The notes under the pieces: model-generated
Told to the model about the DNA's origin: nothing
Database searches by the model: none
What the model saw: the letters and a program-made list of their open reading frames with translations, nothing else
Shown here: positions 9,467-16,392 of the stretch, piece by piece
How positions within the stretch are numbered: position 1 is the first letter of the stretch
Layout of the letters: each line of letters opens with the position of its first letter
Program-made: the position numbers and the translations under genes
Source: Ichthyophonus hoferi
Lineage: Eukaryota; Opisthokonta; Ichthyosporea; Ichthyophonida; Ichthyophonidae
Direction of reading: 5' to 3'
DNA: 16,392 bases
Assembly (NCBI GenBank): GCA_002751075.1
Contig: NAOQ01000807.1
Location: forward strand, 11,882-28,273

Positions 9467-10717
9467 ATGGCACGCGCACCAGTGAACAGTGCTTTGGCCA
9501 GCGGGGTGGCTCGCCTTCCCAGACACCAGGTATACAAGAAGCGTCACTTGTACAACCGCGCTAAGAATGTTGCGGTCAAGTCCGTCGAGGTTAAGGCCAC
9601 CACCAAGACCGTTGAGGTTAAGGGTGACAAGAACGGTGGTAAGCGCGTGGTTGACCTCGTGAAGGGTTCCCGCTTCTACCCTACTGTTGATATGCCTAAG
9701 CCTCTTGCTACCCGCAAGACCGCCAGGCCTACCAAGCTTCGCTCTTCCATCACCCCCGGAACCGTCCTCGTTGTTCTTTCCGGAAAGTACCGTGGAAAGA
9801 GGGTTGTGTTCTTGAAGCAGCTCGCTTCCGGCCTTCTCCTCGTTTCCGGACCTTTCAAGGTCAACGGTGTTCCCCTTCGCCGCATCAACCAGGCTTACGT
9901 CCTTGCCACCAGCGCTAAGGGTAAGTGTTTCGAAAATGCACTGGTTTCCAGAATTATTTATTTTTAGGTTTTTATATAAAATTCTTGTATTCAGTATTAT
10001 TTTAATGGTTTGAACGATTGTAATGACTTCTGTTCATTTAATTGCTGAATGGTCTTTTTATTGTTAACTAATTTCTTTAGAAATGTGAAAGAATACTTGC
10101 CCGTAAAGCTTTGGCTTTGTGGTACAGATTTTTGTAGGAAATCGATGTGGTTGTATTTTAAATATCATAAGATTCATTGTGATTTCTGCATGATCTATAT
10201 ATCGAATGTGTGGCGATGAATGGGTCTAAAAGATTTTACTTGATAATTTGAATACTGTCGATGCTATGCTTTCATTGGTATCTGACTGAACTGTCATGTA
10301 GTGAACCTTAAGGCCCCCGTTGACGAGAAGTTCAACGATGAGTACTTCAAGCGCCCCACCCCTGTTAAGGGTGAGAAGAGCGTCCGTGACTTCTCCAAGA
10401 GGGTGAGTTTTATTTTATACTTCAATTATTTGTATTATTGTGTCTTGGTAATATTATTTAAACTATTGTAAAAAAATAAATACAGCTAGTGTATATTTGT
10501 TTTTTGAGCCCAAAGTATTTTTATGTTATTGTTATTAACGTTTAATTGTCTTCAGTTCACTGAAAAGAAGGTCATCGCTGAGAGCCGCGTCGCCGACCAG
10601 AAGGTTGTTGACAAGGCCCTTCTCGAGGCTATCAAGGAGACCCCTCTTCTCCGCGAGTACCTTAAGGCCCCCTTCACCCTTACCAAGGGCCAGTTCCCCC
10701 ACGCCATGAAGTTCTAG
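9467..10717 (+). CDS. RPL6: 60S ribosomal protein eL6 (L6), complete, three coding exons
   Basis: Exons 9467-9920, 10302-10402 and 10556-10717 join in frame (introns in phase 1 and phase 0) to 238 residues ending in TAG. eL6 is a structural protein of the large cytosolic ribosomal subunit and binds rRNA. Landmarks: basic N-terminal tail (residues 1-52, with [11 protein letters not shown]), [10 protein letters not shown] (53-62), the KOW-like L6e core with [28 protein letters not shown] and [12 protein letters not shown] (about 93-139), [10 protein letters not shown] (199-208) and C-terminus PHAMKF. The length lies between yeast (176) and human (288). The C-terminal half is closest to fungal eL6. 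The ATG at 9467 is the first in this frame; the GTG/TTG codons before it are not starts. Donors are GTAAGT and GTGAGT; acceptors are GTAG and TTCAG. Codons end overwhelmingly in C or G (AAG, GCC, GAG, CGC), a high-expression bias that makes the exons stand out from AT-rich introns. Confidence 0.97.
9921..10301 (+). other. RPL6: RPL6 coding intron (phase 1), 381 bases
   Basis: GTAAGT to TGTAG, with a CTGAC branch candidate at 10282-10286. The split codon G/TG restores valine 152 and the frame. No snoRNA could be supported inside it. Confidence 0.93.
10403..10555 (+). other. RPL6: RPL6 coding intron (phase 0), 153 bases
   Basis: GTGAGT to GTCTTCAG, with an ATTAACG branch candidate at about 10534-10540. 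It separates FSKR from FTEKK in the protein. Nothing else is seen in it. Confidence 0.93.
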
Positions 10718-10721
10718 GTGT

Positions 10722-10805
10722 ATTAAAAAACCTGACGGCTTATAAATTATTTAAAGGGCTTGATGTTGTGTTTTTACTGGCTGGGTGGTTTGGTGTGGGT
10801 GGGTA
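10722..10805 (+). terminator. RPL6: RPL6 poly(A) signal and downstream GU-rich element
   Basis: ATTAAA (10722-10727) lies a few bases after the stop, TATAAA occurs at 10741-10746, and then comes a marked G/T-rich run (about 10761-10805). This is the usual order of signal, cleavage site and GU-rich element. It implies a very short 3'UTR, of roughly 30-50 bases, as is common for ribosomal protein mRNAs. Confidence 0.5.
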
Positions 10806-11881
10806 ATGTTATTTAGATTATTTTTAATGGACTTAAGTTGAGATTTTTGAAATCTGGCTAAGAAAAGTAAAGTTAATTTACAAAAGTTTTGGGAGGCTTC
10901 TATGGTATAATGTTGTTTTTCGGTAGTACCTAAATTTTGACGAGTTTTGGTTCAATTCTTACTGATGTATTTACTCTTGACCATTATTATTGTATTTAGC
11001 GAGTTTGAATGTTAAAGACATTTGAACTTGTAATGATTGTGTTGGTTCAGTTTTTGTGAATTGCAGTAAGTGTATGACGAATTTAGAAAGAAGGATAATG
11101 TTTAGGTATATGTTAAATAGTTTTTTTAAGTGAGTAATTTGTGATATTATGTTGTATATAGACTTATAAAGTGTGACAAATCGATTAGTAGTAGGTGTTG
11201 GGTTCGTCTCATTGATAAAAATCTGTTAATATTCGGTCTCGGATAATTATTAACCACTTTCAGGTTTAGGCTTCAATGCAATGTTTATAATATTGTGCGT
11301 CAATGAATCAGCTATTGAATGATATTACATGTATTTTATTTAGTGTTCAAGATAGAATTTTTTTTGTCATTAAATATAAATATATGCGTGCGTTCTTTTC
11401 ACTCAGACGACCCCGTAATGTGACAGAAAAGTATATATTTAGTCATAAGCATGCATGTATAGATAAATATTCAGGGCGCCGGCAAAGAGATAGACGGTGC
11501 ATTTGCATGCCTTATTATTTATATATATAGCCTATAGCATGTAATTATATCATGAGTGTATCCCCCAAAAAATATGTACACAAGTGAACATAGGTGATGC
11601 ATAATTTTAAGCTTAAGTGTATCCTTACTTTTTATTTAGTTATTGTTCTGTTTGTTATGTCACTGGATATATTTAATGTCTGCCTTAAAAACTATTAGTT
11701 AGTCATGATTATAAATATATGGAGGTTGGTGTTGATACCATAATTAGTGACAATAGTTTCCGAAATGGACATTTGATGTATTTTCCCGTTTGGTAACCTC
11801 ACTTCATTTGCTCTTGATAATAGTTGCAAAAATGGTCATATCCAATGATGTCTCGAGTTTTTTTTGCATTTTGAACAGTGA

Positions 11882-12055
11882 GTAGGACTAGCTAATATGA
11901 AGCTGCAGAAGAATGGGCAACCTCAAAGAGTATTACTCTTCCACTATCTGAATAAACGTGCTAACAACTATTCTCTGCCTTATTTGTTCCAGTATGTTAC
12001 AGCTTTATTATTAGAACATAGAGCTCCTCATGATTTCTTTCAAATAATTCCTTAA
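11882..12055 (+). other. Unassigned 58-codon open stretch, 52 codons from its ATG
   Basis: An ATG at 11897 opens 52 codons to TAA at 12053-12055. The residues look like ordinary protein (QRVLLFHYLNKRA, LPYLFQYVTALLLEHRAPH) rather than AT-rich noise, and the DNA is less AT-rich than around it. I do not recognise the family. It has no visible promoter, splice sites or neighbours that would make it a gene; a remnant of an older gene or element is possible. Confidence 0.2.
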
Positions 12056-12556
12056 CCTGGCCAGTAATTCGTGCGTCACAAGGCCTCTGGCCTACTTTGA
12101 AAATTCCATGCCAGTGTTTTGAATAAGTTTATATTTCTTCTTAAGATTAAACTATATATACAATCACTTTCTACAAATCAAATGATGATCTAAGCTACAA
12201 TCAACCACCATTTTATAATACCTCACTCTTACTTTGTCTAGATTGTTTTGACATAGTTGTATAGGATACAAAATCCTTATTGTTCAATATCTTTTAAAAC
12301 GTTATTAATATGGACCCTCAAATATGTGAAAAAAGTTAAAGTTTTAAATAGTAAATATAATATAATTTCCCAAATAGCACAAATTTTATTTTACGAGTGA
12401 GAAAACCAAAAAAACAAATCAAGAGAACTCAATGTTTTATGCATGACCGTTCTAAGGTATTTGTTTGTTCTGCTTTTGTTGTCTGGTCACCTATGCAGTT
12501 GTCAAGTCATTCTTCTGTTCCAAATGGCTTTCATCATCTGAAATAAGCCTAGACTA

Positions 12557-12623
12557 GGCACAAATTATGACTATACCGACCCATACCTGTAGGTATACGG
12601 CTTCCCGAGTCTTATATTGTGCC
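12557..12623. repeat. Nested 67-base imperfect hairpin
   Basis: Outer 16-base arms (12557-12572 GGCACAAATTATGACT and 12608-12623 AGTCTTATATTGTGCC) match at 13 of 16 positions. Further in, CCG (12576-12578) faces CGG (12598-12600), and ATACCT (12583-12588) pairs with AGGTAT (12591-12596) across two bases. Together these could fold into one long stem with internal loops. It might be a small foldback or MITE-like element or an RNA hairpin. No flanking target-site duplication was found. Confidence 0.55.
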
Positions 12624-14426
12624 AAACACTAAGTCATGCATACTTAGTTTTGTGTAGATGTGAGTATAAAGGCTGCAGATATTCTACTCAAATTGTGCTT
12701 AGGAAAAATTGCCTCTCCCTCACAGGAGCATGATTTTTCTGGTAACTACCAGGTGACGTGTATCCTTATTTGCAGTTTCGTTTTATTAGATTGGAAAACG
12801 CATTAAACTACAATATTATGCAGTACTGAATAACACTGGCTCATTCATAATTAATATGATTTTATTTTTGATAGTTGGATTATATATGTAAACATGTATT
12901 TTATATTTTAATTGACAAGCCACTTCTCTACATTACTGCACAACCCATTCTTACTTATATTATTAATACATCAAACTCAAAATTGGACAATGATAAGATC
13001 AGATCAAATGGAATCTCCAGGGCTTGACCATTAAAAATTGATTGTATTCGCTAATTATATCTAATATTATCTTTTGCTAATTTGCGTTGGTATAGATCTT
13101 ATCCAGTTTTATAATTCTTTTAGGCTAAAGGTAAGATATGAATAATAACAATAAAATTGATGTTGCAATAATACATGTATTCATGTAAATTATTAGAAAA
13201 ATAAATACCAATGTGTTATTAACTACTTTTAGGTTATTGAATGCTTCATATGTGCGTGTAGTGATATATATATATGTGCTAGTTACTAAGAAATTTACAT
13301 CACCTGTCAATTCGAGATCCGATCAAAGTTGCAGATTTAAAATTATCTATAGAATGAACAGAGGCACGGATCAACTAATAACTAATCATGCACGGGTTTT
13401 AACAGTAGGCTGCTCAAATGCTACTTCGATAGTACAACAAAATTATCAATATTAGTATTATAACTCAATATGTAAAACCACATCATGTTCTCCAAGTAGA
13501 AAACTCCTCAAAGAGATAAAGTAAGTGTGCCACAATTGTGAAAGGAAATGAATATATAGATATGCACGTTTATATAAACTAACAAATGTGTTCTAAGCCA
13601 ACTGTATATTTTTCTATCAATCCCATTAGATAATGTATTCAAATGTCTCTTAGTATGGTATAAAAAATTATCACAACATATTGTAATGGGTAAACACAAA
13701 CCTCCTGAGTATTTCCAATAACTAGGCTACAATGGTACTTAAACGACAGGTGTATAAGTACTACTATAACGAAAATCAATTTAATACATAGATTGCTTTA
13801 ATATAAAAGCAAGTAACACTATACACATATTCAATAATAGTTTTATTTATTTATTGCAATCCGATACAAATAATAACATATATGTGTTGCCTCAACCTCA
13901 AAATTTAAGTAGAAAATTATACAGAGCTATTAACATTTTGGTTTATTCTACACATTGCAACTTGGCCCAAGAAACTAAAATATACAAAATTTTAAATTAA
14001 TAATGAAACTGTTACGGGCTTTAATTAACTTTTATGCATCCAGCCCTTTTAAAATAATTTCAATATATGTATAAATAACATGTCTTACAAATAAATAAGT
14101 ATGTGCCATCATTTAGCAGATTTCATATATCTTACTAAATAGCAATTGTATGGGCTAATAAGGTTGCAGCAGCAGCATTTTTGTTTTACATATATTAAAT
14201 TTAGTAGTCATCTGAAGACATCCTTGATGTGTTGAATTCACTTGCTTGAGTCTAGGATATAGGCCCCAACATCCAACTTTCAACCTGTCTACCTTTTTGT
14301 TCCGAGTCTCGTGATGAATTGGTTTGAGAGCCCATAATTTTGTGATTTTGCTTTCATTGATCTGGATATCCAACTTACTATTAATATTATTACAGTGGAG
14401 CTGCTTTGTTTACCAGTGAGTTACAG

Positions 14427-14452
14427 CTGATCAAAGAAAACCATTTGATCAG
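14427..14452. repeat. Hairpin CTGATCAAA / TTTGATCAG
   Basis: Perfect 9-base arms (14427-14435 and 14444-14452) around GAAAACCA. Function unknown. Confidence 0.6.
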
Positions 14453-15637
14453 ATAATCTTTTTATAATGAATATTCAAGGATTCCTCTGTCAGTGGAACA
14501 AATTGCAAATTTCATTTGCATAGGAACCTTTCCCTGTAACATTTTTGAACTCATTGTAAGTAAACCATTTAAAAAAAGAAGTAACAGATTTGGTGACTAT
14601 ATGTTGAGCCAACAATATTTTCCCTAGTTCCAATTATTGAAGTGAACCCAATTATGACCTTGATATGCCTTTGATAGATTTCTTTATTATTTCATTTTGT
14701 GAGATTAGCAATAAATAACTTTGAACATTTTTTATATTTTTCAGTTATTTTGCTTTAGAGCCAAAATTTATGTAAAGACAGGTTAAGTTATGTGCATAAT
14801 ATACAAAATGCGTGGGTTATAGTTTCTTTCTCCACACTACAAATATTTCCGGCGTATATGTGTTTACCAAGATATTCATCTCAACTACGCTTCTTAGTAT
14901 TTTAATCTTTGTCAAGCTTAATCTATATAGGCTTTCATTGGTGTCTTTGCATTGTAAGTGGTATGCTATTGGTGAGTTCTTGCTATTACTCTCAAGACAG
15001 ACTATGTGGTTCCCCTATCAATAGTATATAATAGAAGTAGGGACATCAATAGTCAATCACTAAATTTATAATTACAATCGTGGCCGGTTCTGAAGGTATA
15101 GAGAGTTAATTTGTAGATATATAAATTTAATCCTCTCTCTGTTACTTTGAGGTCATAATGGTCTGATAGAAACCTAGCCACAGCAGTTGTTAAGCTCCCA
15201 GAGTATATATATAGTCACAAGCCAAATATTATGAGCTGTTACGATCAAAAAGTCAAAATCTATAATTAGTTTTTTAATTATAAACTATACATAGCACCAA
15301 TAATAACATATTTCTATATTATCAATCGTACACAACCAATAACTACTCTAATTCAGCCTGATAGATCATGCCATTAATAGACGGTCATCTTCATTCATCA
15401 TTGCCCCTCTGTCAGGCTTGAATATTGTGTTATAATAGCAAAACTGCAGTTGCTTTTGGTATGTTTTGAAGTTTTGCCAAGTGTCAAGTAAATGTTCAAA
15501 AAAATATTGTTTTCGGGAATAGTATAGAAGTAAAATAGGTCTTAAGTTTGTATTATCATTGATATAAATCTTAAGATACCCCACAGGATTCCGATTATAA
15601 ATGAGTGTTTCTATTAAACGATGTAATTATGATTCAA

Positions 15638-15670
15638 AATATTAACTGTTCTCAGAATATTAACAGTTCT
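15638..15670. repeat. Tandem 15-base near-repeat upstream of the synthetase start
   Basis: AATATTAACTGTTCT (15638-15652) and AATATTAACAGTTCT (15656-15670) differ at one base and are spaced 18 bases start to start. The differing core makes AACTGTT and AACAGTT reverse complements of each other. The pair lies 34 bases before the ATG, so it falls in the core promoter or 5'UTR and could bind a regulator. AACTG/CAGTT is a Myb-type core, but that assignment is only suggestive. Confidence 0.55.
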
Positions 15671-15703
15671 TAATGTCCTACAGACACCTCTTGGACCTTC
15701 ATA

Positions 15704-16325
15704 ATGGCAAATATCAAGGAGCTTGAGCTAGAGCTTGAAAAGAAAGCACAGAAAGGTAAGCCTTTATCTTGTCTGCCAGGGTTTTTGACCATTCTTTACA
15801 AAAATGCCTACTTTTTTCCAAGGCATATTAGTTCATGCCGTTTGTTGACCTCTGCATTCACCTGCCTGACATGGGGTTTTCTCTAACCTAGTGTTTTGAA
15901 AGAATTTTTTTCTTTTTTCTCCACTTGTGTTGCCATTGAATAATGTTCTTCATGCACTGCCTCTTTTGGGTATATTTTTAAATGTCTTTACTTTATTTTG
16001 CGTAGATGCACGTTCCTTCATACCTTATTTATCCGAAATTAGAGGGCTGGAAAGGCACTCTACAATTTCTTAGTGTCTTTTTGCCTGCTTTCTTTTCTAT
16101 AGTTAGATAAAACCAGAGAGAATCATGCATAACAGAGTTTTAATAGTGCGCCAGTTAAAGACTGAGGGTGCCGCCAAGGAGATCATCACCACTGAGGTTG
16201 ACAAGCTGAAGGCCATCAAGCTCTCCATCCAGGAGGCTAAAAATGAGGCCACTGCTATTTCTGTGAAAGAACAGGCTGTCACTCCCTGGGATGTGCAGGG
16301 TGCAGAGGTTGATGGTATTCAACAG
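15704..16325 (+). CDS. WRS1: Cytosolic tryptophanyl-tRNA synthetase, N-terminal WHEP domain (3' partial)
   Basis: Exon 15704-15755 joins exon 16147-16325 (phase 1) to give 77 residues, continuing beyond the window. The enzyme charges tRNA-Trp with tryptophan in the cytosol. Residues about 8-55 form a WHEP domain, a helix-turn-helix of synthetases: VRQLKTEGA, then KEIITTEVDKLKAIKLSIQE. Residues 62-67 are VTPWDV, the same linker that precedes IDYDKLI at the start of the catalytic region in yeast Wrs1 (VTPWDVEGG). The exon ends GIQQ before GTAGGT, so IDYDKLI should open the next exon. An alternative donor at 16315 (GTATTC) would also leave a sensible frame. Other WHEP synthetases (GluProRS, GlyRS, HisRS) lack the VTPWDV linker, so TrpRS is preferred. 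The catalytic domain is not in view. ATG at 15704 is in the context ATAATGGC and is the only suitable start. Confidence 0.87.
15756..16146 (+). other. WRS1: First coding intron of the synthetase gene
   Basis: GTAAGC to TTTAATAG, 391 bases, with a CATAAC branch candidate at 16128-16133. The acceptor at 16146 is chosen because the split codon G/TG gives VRQLKTEG in frame. The next AG, at 16153-16154, would not keep the frame. Confidence 0.85.
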
Positions 16326-16392
16326 GTAGGTCTTATTACTGCTTGTAGTTTAATCTTCCGTGAGAGCTTAAATGGAGCGCTTAGAGCCCAGG
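16326..16392 (+). other. WRS1: Start of second synthetase intron (runs off the window)
   Basis: GTAGGT follows CAACAG at 16325. The remaining 67 bases give no coding continuation of the catalytic domain, which fits an intron whose acceptor lies to the right. Confidence 0.65.

Larger units (their letters stand above)
10806..15637. other. AT-rich intergenic region, no gene recognised
   Basis: About 4.8 kb between RPL6 and the synthetase gene. Just after RPL6 the + strand stays T/G-rich to about 11250. Further right are an unassigned 58-codon frame (11882-12055), a nested hairpin (12557-12623), a 9-bp-arm hairpin (14427-14452) and several minus-strand open frames without ATG starts (13508-13699, 14155-14373, 15366-15584). 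None shows a domain I can name. Confidence 0.6.

Noticed and set aside
9365-9888. Minus-strand open frames overlapping RPL6 (9365-9547 and 9676-9888)
   Set aside because: They are shadows of the GC-rich RPL6 coding exon on the opposite strand.
10210-10285. Possible C/D-box snoRNA in the RPL6 intron (GCGATGA ... CTGA)
   Set aside because: The C box deviates from RTGATGA, no terminal stem can form beside the boxes, and no clear C'/D' pair is present.
10945-11215. tRNA-like B-box strings (GGTTCAATTC near 10950, GGGTTCGTCTC near 11200)
   Set aside because: No matching A box, acceptor stem or anticodon arm at the right spacing.
11303-11530. 75-codon + strand open frame
   Set aside because: No protein-like pattern beyond AT-rich DNA, no splice or promoter context, and no recognised family.
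13125-13455. Overlapping open frames on both strands
   Set aside because: They are short, overlap each other on opposite strands, and have no recognisable domain.
1-16392. CRISPR arrays, bacterial operons, rRNA genes
   Set aside because: No regularly spaced repeats; the spliced genes show nuclear eukaryotic DNA; no rRNA-like conserved stretches were seen.

Overview
The window is a piece of nuclear DNA from a eukaryote, most probably an early-diverging fungus with a large, AT-rich, intron-bearing genome. The best clue is a complete cytosolic ribosomal protein eL6 gene (RPL6). Its C-terminal half reads like fungal eL6 (blocks [15 protein letters not shown]-terminus PHAMKF) rather than animal eL6. 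It also keeps an N-terminal basic extension that yeast eL6 lacks and that I associate with basal fungi. The giant-genome flavour (gene-free stretches of about 8.3 kb and 5 kb, introns of about 150-480 bases) would suit Entomophthorales-like fungi. That placement is inference from memory of homologues, not a search result.

Three protein genes can be supported, all on the + strand. (1) Positions 1-524 hold the 3' end of a gene ending in a GOLD domain of the ACBD3 / Sec14-GOLD kind. It has two exons (1-42 and 284-524), and neither was obvious from long open frames. (2) Positions about 8953-10717 hold RPL6: a probable non-coding first exon starting with a pyrimidine (TOP-like) tract, a likely 5'UTR intron ending exactly at the ATG, then three coding exons (9467-9920, 10302-10402, 10556-10717) for 238 residues. 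(3) Positions 15704-16392 hold the 5' end of a cytosolic tryptophanyl-tRNA synthetase with an N-terminal WHEP domain. It has exons 15704-15755 and 16147-16325 and continues beyond the window.

Between these genes lie AT-rich intergenic tracts (about 632-8950 and 10760-15680). They hold short palindromes and hairpins, a few homopurine or homopyrimidine runs, some slightly GC-richer islands with protein-like open frames, and nothing I can assign to a named transposon family. Those islands may be old, decayed mobile-element or gene remnants. No tRNA, rRNA, CRISPR or operon structure was seen. The three genes share no pathway beyond housekeeping: RPL6 and the synthetase both serve translation, and the GOLD protein probably serves membrane traffic. 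I did not find a new system. The more interesting points are the WHEP domain on a fungal-looking synthetase, a tandem splice acceptor that would give a premature stop, the RPL6 5'UTR arrangement, and a nested 67-base hairpin at 12557-12623.
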